A DNA stretch of 35,997 nt, taken from the NCBI GenBank assembly GCA_023416275.1, contig JAEZIB010000068.1:1-35997 (forward strand), given 5' to 3'. The notes below the pieces were generated by a model, which was not told where the DNA came from, made no database searches, and was given only the letters and a program-made list of their open reading frames with translations. The translations under genes and the position numbers were made by a program. This document shows, piece by piece, positions 8,945-16,938 of the stretch (its first letter is position 1; each line of letters starts with the position of its first letter). This DNA is from Bacillota bacterium (lineage in GTDB: Bacteria; Bacillota; Clostridia; Acetivibrionales; DSM-1351).

Positions 8945-9028
8945 AGCGAGGCAGGAAAATGTCCCCCACTTCTATAAGTGCGGGTACTGCTTTAGATTTC
9001 AAGCGCTAAGGATATCTTCCTCCTCGCT
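8945..9028. other. Compact inverted-repeat element, possibly a mobile-element end
   Basis: AGCGAGG (8945-8951) pairs with CCTCGCT (9022-9028), closing an 84-base element. Inside, GCAG (8951-8954) can pair with CTGC (8987-8990), enclosing a hairpin CCC-c-CACTT/AAGTG-c-GGG with a CTAT loop. This C-rich hairpin is out of character for the AT-rich surroundings. It is reminiscent of the subterminal hairpin at the right end of IS200/IS605-type elements, but no transposase is nearby. A structured RNA is an alternative. The rest of the 8936-9263 gap holds only one more AT-rich inverted repeat, AATGAAAT/ATTTCATT (9045-9077). Confidence 0.3.
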
Positions 9029-9263
9029 TACACGCCACTGATGTAATGAAATTTTTCTTCAATCGAATAATTTCATTTTGAATCTAGGCGTTATAATAAA
9101 ATATACAGCTAAAATTATATATGCTGATATTATATAGGGTATTGGAAACAAGTGTATTTTAAAAGACAAGCAGTTATAGATGTTTGTAAATGATTGCAAT
9201 CAATGCAGTAAGAATTATTTGTAGATATAGTGTCTATCTAAATAATATTCACAGATACATAAT

Positions 9264-9303
9264 AAAGGGGCTTTTTGTTTTATAAATAAACAAAAGCCCC
9301 TTT
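9264..9303 (-). terminator. Terminator of the Wzy_C gene (possibly bidirectional)
   Basis: AAAGGGGCTTTTTGTTT (9264-9280) pairs with AAACAAAAGCCCCTTT (9288-9303): 16 bp with one bulged T and a 7-base loop. Read on the minus strand, the stem ends in CCCC followed by TTTATTAT, a good intrinsic terminator for the gene at 9447-11285. It may also stop plus-strand transcripts from the TolC-like genes. Confidence 0.75.
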
Positions 9304-9446
9304 GCTATATGCTTCTAAAAAAACCTGCAAATATTGATTAATACTTTGAGCACTGCTATACAGTGTGCCACGTAAGCGATGATTTGAAATATATTATTTA
9401 TATTTTAAATGCGAAATATAATTACAGCTTATCATTAATAATGAGC

Positions 9447-11285
9447 TTATTTCTTTTTATTCCGAGGGAACTGTTGCTGTACAGGCTCAGCTGCGACTGC
9501 ATTAGTGTATAATCTGTTACATGCGATTCCTGTACCTAGTAGAATCCAGAATATTGGACTGACATTTATATTGCTATCATTAGCTATCCCAGTTACAAGA
9601 AAGCCAATTACGGACAGTACACAAGCAACACCAGCCATATAATAAAAGCTGCCAGAATCTTTCGGCTTAAAATATAGTTTGAAGGAACGTACAATGTACC
9701 AAATGATAAAAACTAAAAATGCTATTAATGATACAACTCCTGTGTTAATAGCCATCTGCAAATACATATTGTGAGGCTTATCTACAAAGGTATTAGGGAC
9801 CTTAAAGGTTATAAGTTTACCACTAAAATCATTTTGTGGGAAATAAAGTGCATAAGTGTCGGGTCCATGTCCAAGTAAAATAGTATCTTTTAAAAGCGGT
9901 ATAGATCTAGACCAGATGTACCCTCTAGTTGAACCCAATTTTTCATAACCTTTAAAGCCGAAAGATTCTGCAGTCTCAATATCAACCGGCTTTCCGGCAT
10001 TATTTAAGAACTTGAAAGAGCCAGTATTATCTATAGTAACATGGTAATAAGTGTTTGGAGCAGAAATTTTAATGATAGAACCATTAATGTTAATAATTAA
10101 ACCTATATATTTTGTACGATTAAAAGTAAAAATATTTTTATCCTCTGCGCTTGTTCTAAAATCCACATCTTTACCGCTCTCATCCAAAAAGCTAAGTGTG
10201 CTATCTTGATTATCAAATACTACATCCAAAGGGGTACCATTCATATATATAGTCATCTTATTTTTATTAAGAGTCATATCAGTGATGGATTTATATTTTC
10301 CCTTTTTTAAACCAGGCTCGACAATCTTTTTAGGTAGAAAATTATTTAATTCATTTGTAATTAAACCAGAATAACTATAGTTTAAGAAAACAAGTACGCC
10401 TGTAAAGCAAATGACTAGAACTAGAACGGTTTTCCAGTAATTTAATATCCTCTTTCTTAATAAAACAGCTAGAAAAAGCATAGAAACAAAAATGGCAATA
10501 TAGCCAGTGCTGGAGCGGCTGAATATAAGGGTTATTAATACAAGGGCAGATAAAATACCAGAAAATGTTTTTATATATTTATTCTTTGATAATAAAAGAA
10601 TAACGACACATATCGGTAGTACTATAGAACAAAAGCTGCCAACATAGTTTGGATTAAAAAGTGTAAGGTAGACATATTTTGTCGGGAACTTAAAATCCAA
10701 AGAGGTGATTAAATGTTCATTTTTACTTGGGAGCATAGCATGCTTCATAAAGTTTGTTTGTAGGAAATCAAATCCAAAGAACTGAGAAATTCCTAAGATA
10801 CATAAAAGTAAAGTACATATACCAAGAGCTACAAACAAAAGTTTGATATCTTTTTCATACGTTATAAAGTGGGCTGCTATGATACAGACTATTACATAAC
10901 AAGATATAACCCAAAAACCTTCAAATCTGTCAATGAAGCCATTGAAAGCAATATCATGATAATCAGAGAAGGAAGTAGAAAGGAATGAGAATAAATAATA
11001 AATAAGCAATGGTATAAAGCAATAATTTATTTTGAATTTAAAATTTTTAGTATATAGATAGAATAAAACAAAAAAAATGGATAAAACCGTGAAAATCTTA
11101 ACCCATAATGCTTTATAATAGCAGAAAAAATCACTAACAGGTTTTGCGGGATAAAAATTACTTACTATACCTTCTATAGGTATTAGTTTCATAAATACTA
11201 TCATAGGAATGATAAGTAGGATTAAGGCTAATGGAATTAATTTAATAAAACTATCACTTGAAACTGTTTTTTTATAATTACTCAA
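9447..11285 (-). CDS. O-antigen ligase/polymerase (Wzy_C) family membrane protein
   Basis: A polytopic membrane protein that would join or polymerise lipid-linked glycans outside the membrane. About a dozen hydrophobic segments are visible, starting LIPLALILLIIPMIVF and including the FNPNYVGSFCSIVLPI segment typical of the Wzy_C family. Roughly residues 275-445 form an extracytoplasmic insert rich in beta strands (TLNKNKMTIYMNG, IININGSIIKISAP). After it come the family signature GSTRGYIWSRSIPLLKD and GHGPDTYALYFPQND. A basic tail closes the protein. I chose TTG at 11285 (612 residues): an upstream in-frame GTG (11300) overlaps the only ribosome-site-like stretch, AAAGGTGG, which is 10 bases ahead of the TTG. 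It diverges from the regulator at 11478. It could be a ligase for the neighbouring polysaccharide or a second polymerase. Confidence 0.82.
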   Translation of the reverse strand: MSNYKKTVSSDSFIKLIPLALILLIIPMIVFMKLIPIEGIVSNFYPAKPVSDFFCYYKALWVKIFTVLSIFFVLFYLYTKNFKFKINYCFIPLLIYYLFSFLSTSFSDYHDIAFNGFIDRFEGFWVISCYVIVCIIAAHFITYEKDIKLLFVALGICTLLLCILGISQFFGFDFLQTNFMKHAMLPSKNEHLITSLDFKFPTKYVYLTLFNPNYVGSFCSIVLPICVVILLLSKNKYIKTFSGILSALVLITLIFSRSSTGYIAIFVSMLFLAVLLRKRILNYWKTVLVLVICFTGVLVFLNYSYSGLITNELNNFLPKKIVEPGLKKGKYKSITDMTLNKNKMTIYMNGTPLDVVFDNQDSTLSFLDESGKDVDFRTSAEDKNIFTFNRTKYIGLIININGSIIKISAPNTYYHVTIDNTGSFKFLNNAGKPVDIETAESFGFKGYEKLGSTRGYIWSRSIPLLKDTILLGHGPDTYALYFPQNDFSGKLITFKVPNTFVDKPHNMYLQMAINTGVVSLIAFLVFIIWYIVRSFKLYFKPKDSGSFYYMAGVACVLSVIGFLVTGIANDSNINVSPIFWILLGTGIACNRLYTNAVAAEPVQQQFPRNKKK

Positions 11286-11410
11286 TTTTGTATCAGCCAC
11301 CTTTCAATATTTTTACTTAGTAAGTTTAACATACATTAATAAGTAAATAAATATTAACAATATATGAAAGTGGTAAGTTTAAGTACGTATTAGTTAAATA
11401 TTGGAATACA

Positions 11411-11440
11411 TTGACAAAAATATAAGCCTTAGAGTATAAT
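11411..11440 (+). promoter_or_regulatory. Sigma-A promoter of polysaccharide operon
   Basis: Perfect TTGACA (11411-11416), an 18-base spacer and perfect TATAAT (11435-11440). Transcription should start near 11446-11448, about 30 bases before the regulator gene. It probably drives the whole 11478-16729 gene run, because no terminator is visible inside it. Confidence 0.85.
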
Positions 11441-11444
11441 TTAC

Positions 11445-11463
11445 GTGTTCATTAATTAAACAC
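11445..11463. promoter_or_regulatory. Palindromic candidate operator at the transcription start
   Basis: GTGTT (11445-11449) and AACAC (11459-11463) flank an AT-rich core, giving a 19-base near-palindrome that covers the predicted start of transcription. Its size and place fit a winged-helix dimer site, so autoregulation by the product of 11478 is plausible but inferred. Upstream, a 10-base direct repeat GTAAGTTTAA occurs at 11320 and 11373 between the divergent genes. Confidence 0.35.
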
Positions 11464-11477
11464 ATGAGAGCGAAAAA

Positions 11478-11981
11478 ATGGATAAAGAATACATTGTTCT
11501 GAATGAAATAGGTAAAAATCCAGAAGTTACTCAAAGAGAGCTATCAAAGATGATACGCTGTTCTGTGGGAACCATAAATATTCTTTTAAACAAAATGGTA
11601 AATGAAGGGCTCATTAAGATAAAACGCATGCCAATGAATAGAATAATTTATATGCTTACTCCAATGGGGATTGTAGAAAAGCTGCAAAAGACAAGCAGCT
11701 ATATAAAAACTAACTACAATTATATGGTTGAAACTCAAGAAAAACTTCGGACAGAACTAGAAAAATTAGTGGCTCATAATGGAGAAATATATGTAATAGT
11801 GGAAGAGGATGAAATAAGTGAGCTTGTTAGATTATCTATAAAGGATAATAATAATATAAAGTTTATTACAGATAAAGATAATTGTGATAACTCAAAACCA
11901 GTTGTGGTTTTGAGTATTAATAATTATAATAAATTTAAAGAAAAATACGAAAATATAATAAATGTACTCGAATTGATATGA
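11478..11981 (+). CDS. Winged helix-turn-helix (MarR-like) regulator of the polysaccharide locus
   Basis: A 167-residue cytoplasmic protein. Residues 1-75 form a winged HTH: the helices NPEVTQRELSKMIRC and SVGTINILLNKMVNEGLI are followed by a wing (IKIKRMPMNRIIYMLTPMG). A helical linker follows, and residues ~100-167 form a separate alpha/beta domain (YVIVEEDEISELVRL, KPVVVLSINNYNKF) that might sense a ligand or partner; I cannot name it. Such regulators often stand first in exopolysaccharide operons. The ribosome site is weak (GAGAG, 11466-11470), perhaps keeping levels low. It lies just behind a perfect promoter and a possible operator. The target is inferred from position only. Confidence 0.78.
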   Translation: MDKEYIVLNEIGKNPEVTQRELSKMIRCSVGTINILLNKMVNEGLIKIKRMPMNRIIYMLTPMGIVEKLQKTSSYIKTNYNYMVETQEKLRTELEKLVAHNGEIYVIVEEDEISELVRLSIKDNNNIKFITDKDNCDNSKPVVVLSINNYNKFKEKYENIINVLELI

Positions 11982-12082
11982 TTATTATCTAATAGAGTTT
12001 CAATGGTAGGTCTTAATTAGATATCTACAATATATATTTTAAGTATATAATTATTTCGGTTAAATAAGAAAGGTGATTAAAA

Positions 12083-12727
12083 ATGTATTTAATTATTAAG
12101 AGAGTTGTGGATTTTTTTATTGCCTTAATAGGATTTATAATTCTTTCTCCCTTATTTATATTTTTGATTATTGCTATAAAGGTTGATTCTAGAGGACCAG
12201 TTCTTTTTAAACAGAAGCGCGTTGGTATTAATGTGACGTATTTCAATATACTAAAGTTTCGTACAATGAGAATAGATACACCTAATGATACCCCTACGCA
12301 CCTTCTTGGAAATCCGGAACAATATATAACGAAGGTTGGTAGCTTTCTTCGAAAGACAAGTCTTGATGAACTGCCACAGATTGTAAACATACTTTTTGGA
12401 GAAATGTCCATTATAGGCCCGCGTCCAGCTCTTTGGAATCAGTATGACTTGATAGCAGAAAGAGATAAATATGGAGCTAATGATGTTAAGCCAGGACTGA
12501 CAGGATGGGCTCAAATTAATGGAAGAGATGAACTTCCCATTGAAGTTAAGGCAAAGCTGGACGGTGAATATGTTAGGAAACTCGGACCTTGGATGGATAT
12601 TAAGTGTTTCTGTGGTACAATAGTTAGTGTTGTCAAGGGAGCTGGTGTTGTTGAAGGGGGAACAGGCTCATTACAAAAGGATAAAAATGTAGATACAGAA
12701 GAGACAAAGCAGGAAGAGAGATTATAG
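12083..12727 (+). CDS. Initiating phosphoglycosyl transferase (PglC/WcaJ C-terminal type)
   Basis: A 214-residue monotopic membrane enzyme that transfers a sugar-1-phosphate from a UDP-sugar to undecaprenyl phosphate on the inner face, starting the repeat unit. A re-entrant hydrophobic helix lies at ~8-32 (VVDFFIALIGFIILSPLFIF). Family signatures follow: GPVLFKQKRVG, FNILKFRTM, the catalytic Asp-Glu pair in TSLDELPQI, GEMSIIGPRPAL and KPGLTGWAQINGRDEL. It is the short form without the N-terminal membrane bundle of WbaP/WcaJ. AAAGGTGAT at ~12070 precedes the ATG. The sugar is unknown; a QuiNAc- or GlcNAc-type substrate would agree with the CapD-like gene at 23995. Confidence 0.92.
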   Translation: MYLIIKRVVDFFIALIGFIILSPLFIFLIIAIKVDSRGPVLFKQKRVGINVTYFNILKFRTMRIDTPNDTPTHLLGNPEQYITKVGSFLRKTSLDELPQIVNILFGEMSIIGPRPALWNQYDLIAERDKYGANDVKPGLTGWAQINGRDELPIEVKAKLDGEYVRKLGPWMDIKCFCGTIVSVVKGAGVVEGGTGSLQKDKNVDTEETKQEERL

Positions 12728-12753
12728 AGGGATAAAACAGTTGGAGGTATTTG

Positions 12754-14559
12754 ATGTACAACAAAATAGAGCTATATATAAACACAATTAAGTATCTCAA
12801 ACCTTCACAAATGTATTATCGAGTGATTAATAGAGTTAAGAGAAAACTTAATAAATGGAAACAGCCAATATCAAATACACCTATTGAAATAAAACTACAG
12901 ACAGATAGTAATTTTTTTTTGGTTCCAGAATTAGATTTTGACCAAGATTATTTAGCAAGATTTAATATTGAAGAAATTTTAGATAATCAGTTTAAATTTA
13001 TAAATATAAAAAATAAGGTTGATTTATCAAATGCCTGGAATAACGCAGATTTGCAGCAGCTATGGAGATACAATTTACACTATTTTGAATATGTATATAA
13101 GTTGGCTTATGAATATAACAAGGGAAGCAACTCAACGCTTTATTATAATGAATACAAGCGTTTAATAGAAAACTGGATAGACAATAATCCCGTTGGTTAT
13201 GGAGATGGATGGCATCCCTATACTATTTCGTTAAGGATTTCCAATTGGATATCTGTTTATCAAGTGTTTCAAGATGAAATAAAAATAGATTTAGATTTTG
13301 AGAAAAAAATTAATGAATCAATTCAATTACAATATAGCTATTTAAAAAGAAATCCTGAAAAAGATGTTTTGGGCAACCACTACTTTGAGAACATAAAAGC
13401 ACTTATTATTGGAAGTATCTTTTTTAACGATTTAGAAATAAAGGACAAGTTAAAAAAGGAGCTCCTTAAACAGCTGGATGAACAAATTTTAGAAGATGGG
13501 ATGCATTTTGAGTTAAGCCCAATGTATCATAAAATAATTTTAGAAGATTTGATTAAAATAGCTTACTGGCTAAGAAATGATTCGATTTTTAGAAGGTTAA
13601 TCAGTTATATTCAAAAAATGATAGATGTAACGTATAGCTTTGAAGAGGATTTTGGTAAAACACCAGCTTTTAATGATAGTGCAGATGGAATAAGTAAGAA
13701 TTATAAAAGCCTTTTAGCGGCTTGCGTTAAGTATTTTGATTTGAAGCCTCAGTTTAAAAGCAATTTAGATCATAGCGGTTTTTATATTATAAACAATAAT
13801 AAAGTTAAGCTTATATTTGATACAGGTGATATATGTCCAGCATATTTACCAGCTCATGGACACTGTGATGCACTAAGCTTTGAGCTATCAGTAAATAATC
13901 TGCCTGTGATTGTAAATTCAGGTACGTATAAATACGAAAGTGGAGAATGGAGAGACTATTTTAGAAGTACAGAAGCGCACAATACAGTTATGCTTTCCAA
14001 CAAGGAACAATCACAATTTTGGGGTAGCTTTAGAGTGGCTAAACGCATTAAGAAAGTGAGCAGAAAACAATTTTTATACAAAGGTATTCAGTTTTATGCA
14101 GGGAAATACACTTCTTATCATGGAGCAATACACAAAAGGTTTATAGGGAATATCAGTGACAATATAATTATAGTATTAGATTCTGTTGAAATGGTATTAA
14201 ATTCTAGTGCAAAAAGTTATATACACTTTATACCACAAGCGTGTATAGAAAATATTCAAAAAACTGAAGGCAAAGAAAAGTCAGCACATGTTACTTTTTG
14301 CAAAGAAAATTTTAAATTAACAGCAATTGGTACAAGTCAAATAGACATTAAACAGGGCTGGCATTCAAAGCAGTTTAATGTAAAGGAAGAAAATAAGGTA
14401 TTAGAACTAATAAAGAGTAAAAGAAATAATAAGTTTTTTGGATATATAATAGCTTTAAATACCAGTAATTGTGAAGTGATTGAGGCAGAAAATGAATTAA
14501 AAGTAGTAAGTGATAAACAAGTAGTTATAAACTATGATGAATTGGGAGCAATGCTATGA
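12754..14559 (+). CDS. Heparinase II/III-like (polysaccharide lyase fold) protein of the polysaccharide cluster
   Basis: A 601-residue protein with the two-part fold of the heparinase II/III and alginate lyase families: an alpha/alpha toroid (~60-330, with WRYNLHYFEYVYKLA, GDGWHPYTISLRISNW, LGNHYFENIKAL and LSPMYHKIILEDL) and a C-terminal beta-sandwich (~340-600, with LPAHGHCDALSFEL and STEAHNTVMLSN). The Asn-His, Tyr-His and second His positions typical of catalysis are present. There is no signal peptide, so it is predicted to be cytoplasmic, unlike secreted lyases. Such genes recur beside WbuB-like transferases in many capsule loci. It may act on a uronate-containing glycan, consistent with the WecC-like gene downstream. 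ATG 12754 is preferred over TTG 12751 because GGAGG (12743-12747) is 6 bases before it. It overlaps the next gene by 4 bases. Confidence 0.85.
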   Translation: MYNKIELYINTIKYLKPSQMYYRVINRVKRKLNKWKQPISNTPIEIKLQTDSNFFLVPELDFDQDYLARFNIEEILDNQFKFINIKNKVDLSNAWNNADLQQLWRYNLHYFEYVYKLAYEYNKGSNSTLYYNEYKRLIENWIDNNPVGYGDGWHPYTISLRISNWISVYQVFQDEIKIDLDFEKKINESIQLQYSYLKRNPEKDVLGNHYFENIKALIIGSIFFNDLEIKDKLKKELLKQLDEQILEDGMHFELSPMYHKIILEDLIKIAYWLRNDSIFRRLISYIQKMIDVTYSFEEDFGKTPAFNDSADGISKNYKSLLAACVKYFDLKPQFKSNLDHSGFYIINNNKVKLIFDTGDICPAYLPAHGHCDALSFELSVNNLPVIVNSGTYKYESGEWRDYFRSTEAHNTVMLSNKEQSQFWGSFRVAKRIKKVSRKQFLYKGIQFYAGKYTSYHGAIHKRFIGNISDNIIIVLDSVEMVLNSSAKSYIHFIPQACIENIQKTEGKEKSAHVTFCKENFKLTAIGTSQIDIKQGWHSKQFNVKEENKVLELIKSKRNNKFFGYIIALNTSNCEVIEAENELKVVSDKQVVINYDELGAML

Positions 14560-15773
14560 AAATAGTTGTGATATGCCATTATTTCCCACCCGAAATAGGG
14601 GCACCTTCAGCAAGAATTTATGAAATGGCAAGACATTGGGTTGAGCTGGGCAATGAAGTACATGTTGTGACATGTTTTCCTAATCATCCAACGGGAATTA
14701 TACCTAATGAATATAAAGGTAAGAAATATATGCATGAAATGCTAAATGGTATTAATGTACATAGAAATTATGTATATGCAACTCCAAATAAAGGATTTAT
14801 AAAAAAAACTTTAGGACATATATCCTTTATGTTTTCATCAGTAATATTTTCTATGAAGAAGATAAAAAAGCCTGAGGTAATTATAACAAGTTCCCCTACG
14901 TTTTTTTCTATTTTATCTGGTTATTGGTACAGTTTGAGGAGTAAAGCACCTTTCATTCTTGAAATAAGAGATTTATGGCCAGCTGCAATGATTGAGCTAG
15001 GGGTTATGAAAAAAGGATTTATAACAGATATTTTAGAAAAAATGGAGCTGTTTTTTTATAGAAAAAGCAAGAGGCTTATAATGGTAACTAAAGCATTTAA
15101 AGATAATGTTGTTAGCAGGGGAATTGATGGTAACAAAGTCTATGTTATTACAAATGGTGTAAATCAAGATATGTTTTATCCGAAAAAAAGAAATGAATTT
15201 ATTATTAAAAGCTATGACCTAAAAAATAAGTTCATTGTATCTTATATGGGGGCGCATGGGATTTCACAAAATCTCACCACAATATTAAAAGCAGCAGAAG
15301 CACTAAAAGGATATGACGATATTCAGTTCTTATTTATAGGTGAAGGAGCTGAAAAGGACCAATTAAAAGAAACTGCCAGAGAATATAATCTTAATAATGT
15401 TATTTTTATTGATTCTCAGCCTAAAGATATGATGCCGGAATTTTATTGTACATCAGATGTATGCTTAATTCCGTTGAGAAAAATAGAATTATTTAAGACG
15501 TTTATTCCATCAAAGATGTTTGAAATAATGGCATGTGGAATCCCAATCATAGCTAGTTTAGAAGGGGAAGCAGCGGATATATTAAAAAAATCTAATGCCG
15601 CTATAGTTGTAGAACCGGATAACTCTGAAGAGATTAAACAGGCTATTCTCAAGCTTAAAGATGATAAAGAATTATTTAATAAATTAAAAGAAAATGGGCC
15701 AACTTTTGTTGAGCAAAATTATTCAAGAAAAAGCCTTGCAGAAAAATATTTAGAAATAATACGCGACGTATAG
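14556..15773 (+). CDS. GT4-family glycosyltransferase (WbuB-like)
   Basis: A 405-residue GT-B enzyme adding a sugar to the lipid-linked repeat unit at the inner membrane face. The N-terminal domain opens with IVVICHYFPPEIGAPSARIY, the signature of the WbuB group, and contains ILEIRDLWPAAMIELGVM. The C-terminal nucleotide-binding domain has FIVSYMGAHGISQNL, FLFIGEGAEKDQL and the E-x7-E-like FEIMACGIPIIASLEGEAAD. WbuB relatives often transfer N-acetylfucosamine-type sugars, but specificity cannot be read here. Its ATG overlaps the TGA of the heparinase-like gene (ATGA), suggesting translational coupling. Confidence 0.92.
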   Translation: MKIVVICHYFPPEIGAPSARIYEMARHWVELGNEVHVVTCFPNHPTGIIPNEYKGKKYMHEMLNGINVHRNYVYATPNKGFIKKTLGHISFMFSSVIFSMKKIKKPEVIITSSPTFFSILSGYWYSLRSKAPFILEIRDLWPAAMIELGVMKKGFITDILEKMELFFYRKSKRLIMVTKAFKDNVVSRGIDGNKVYVITNGVNQDMFYPKKRNEFIIKSYDLKNKFIVSYMGAHGISQNLTTILKAAEALKGYDDIQFLFIGEGAEKDQLKETAREYNLNNVIFIDSQPKDMMPEFYCTSDVCLIPLRKIELFKTFIPSKMFEIMACGIPIIASLEGEAADILKKSNAAIVVEPDNSEEIKQAILKLKDDKELFNKLKENGPTFVEQNYSRKSLAEKYLEIIRDV

Positions 15774-15874
15774 AGGTATAATAGACGGAAAGAATGTGGA
15801 GACGGTGCTTCACATATTATATTGCACCAAGAGCATTTAGCTTTAAATTTATGCGAAAGGTGGCGTGGAGGTTT

Positions 15875-16729
15875 ATGTTATTACTAACTGGAGCTACTGG
15901 CTTTCTAGGCGAATTTGTTTTGAAGGAATTAATTGATAAAGGTTATGATGTTACTTGTTTTGTGAGAAAGACCAGTAATCTCAATATAATAAATGAATTG
16001 AATGTTAAATATATCTATGGAGAATTAGATGACTATGCTTCCATTTGCAAGGCATTAGAAGGAAAAGATGCTTTGATTAATATTGCATCTATGGGTTTTG
16101 GACATGCCCCAAACATTATAAATTCGTGCAAGCAAATGAATGTTAAAAGAGCCGTATTTGTAAGCACTACAGGGATATTTACACAACTGAACCCTGACAG
16201 TAAGGCAATTAGATTAGAAGCTGAAAGACTAATAAAGGAAAGTGGACTGGATTATACTATTATAAGACCTACTATGATTTATGGAACTCCAAGGGATCGT
16301 AATATGTGGAGACTAGTTAGATATCTGAAGAAAATCAGTATTCTTCCAATACTAGGAGATGGTACTTATTTGCAGCAACCTGTATATGTGAAAGATTTAG
16401 CTAATGCTATAATAAAAGCATATGAAAGCCCTATAAGTGTTAAAAAGGAGTATAATATATCTGGTGCTAGAGCTCTTACTTATAATGAGGTTATTGATTT
16501 AACTGCAAAGGCATTAGGCAAGAAAGTAATTAAAATGCATGTGCCAATTAAGCTTAGTTACAATTTATTGAAAGTATATGAAAAGGTATCTAAAAAGCCG
16601 ATACTAAAAGCGGAGCAAGTGTTGAGGCTCAATGAAAATAAAGCTTTTTCGCATGAAGAAGCAACAGCAGATTTTGGGTACAATCCACTTGGTTTTGAAG
16701 AGGGGATAATGCTTGAGACTAAGTATTAA
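15875..16729 (+). CDS. Atypical short-chain dehydrogenase / NAD(P)-dependent sugar epimerase-like
   Basis: A 284-residue Rossmann protein. The dinucleotide loop TGATGFLG lies at residues 5-12. A Ser-Thr pair follows a central strand (AVFVSTTGIF), and the substrate region has YTIIRPTMIYG and QQPVYVKDLANAI. The Tyr-x3-Lys expected after the STT segment is absent, placing it with atypical extended SDRs. In capsule clusters such enzymes can reduce 4-keto-6-deoxy-HexNAc made by CapD/WbpM-type dehydratases; that role is inferred. I start at ATG 15875, where the conserved fold begins, with AAAGGTGG/GGAGG just before it. An upstream in-frame ATG at 15794 would add 27 unconserved residues. Confidence 0.8.
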   Translation: MLLLTGATGFLGEFVLKELIDKGYDVTCFVRKTSNLNIINELNVKYIYGELDDYASICKALEGKDALINIASMGFGHAPNIINSCKQMNVKRAVFVSTTGIFTQLNPDSKAIRLEAERLIKESGLDYTIIRPTMIYGTPRDRNMWRLVRYLKKISILPILGDGTYLQQPVYVKDLANAIIKAYESPISVKKEYNISGARALTYNEVIDLTAKALGKKVIKMHVPIKLSYNLLKVYEKVSKKPILKAEQVLRLNENKAFSHEEATADFGYNPLGFEEGIMLETKY

Positions 16730-16886
16730 TTTAATAATACTTGTATAAATTTTGCTGAGAGAATAAAGACGTTTGATATATGAAATAATATAAAAACAAT
16801 TATTTGAAGTTTAAAGTAGTTATTATTTTTTGAAGAAGTGATATTTTATTGTCTTGACATTCTATTTGGTGGCGGTTTGAATGGCA

Positions 16887-16916
16887 TTGACTTTGATAAC
16901 TTGTTAATAATATAAC
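16887..16916 (+). promoter_or_regulatory. Probable internal promoter for second polysaccharide gene block
   Basis: TTGACT (16887-16892), an 18-base spacer and TATAAC (16911-16916) lie in a 209-base gap. A perfect TTGACA at 16854-16859 lacks a good -10 at the right distance. The gap has no clear terminator, so readthrough from 11411 is also likely. Confidence 0.55.
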
Positions 16917-16938
16917 GACATGAAAGAAAGGGATTAAT

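Noticed and set aside
12025..12411. Minus-strand open frame overlapping the initiating glycosyltransferase
   Set aside because: The plus-strand protein is clearly conserved; the antisense frame has no recognisable domain or start signals.
16854..16882. TTGACA as promoter for the WecC-like gene
   Set aside because: The hexamer is perfect but the expected -10 position reads TTGAAT; the TTGACT/TATAAC pair at 16887 fits better.
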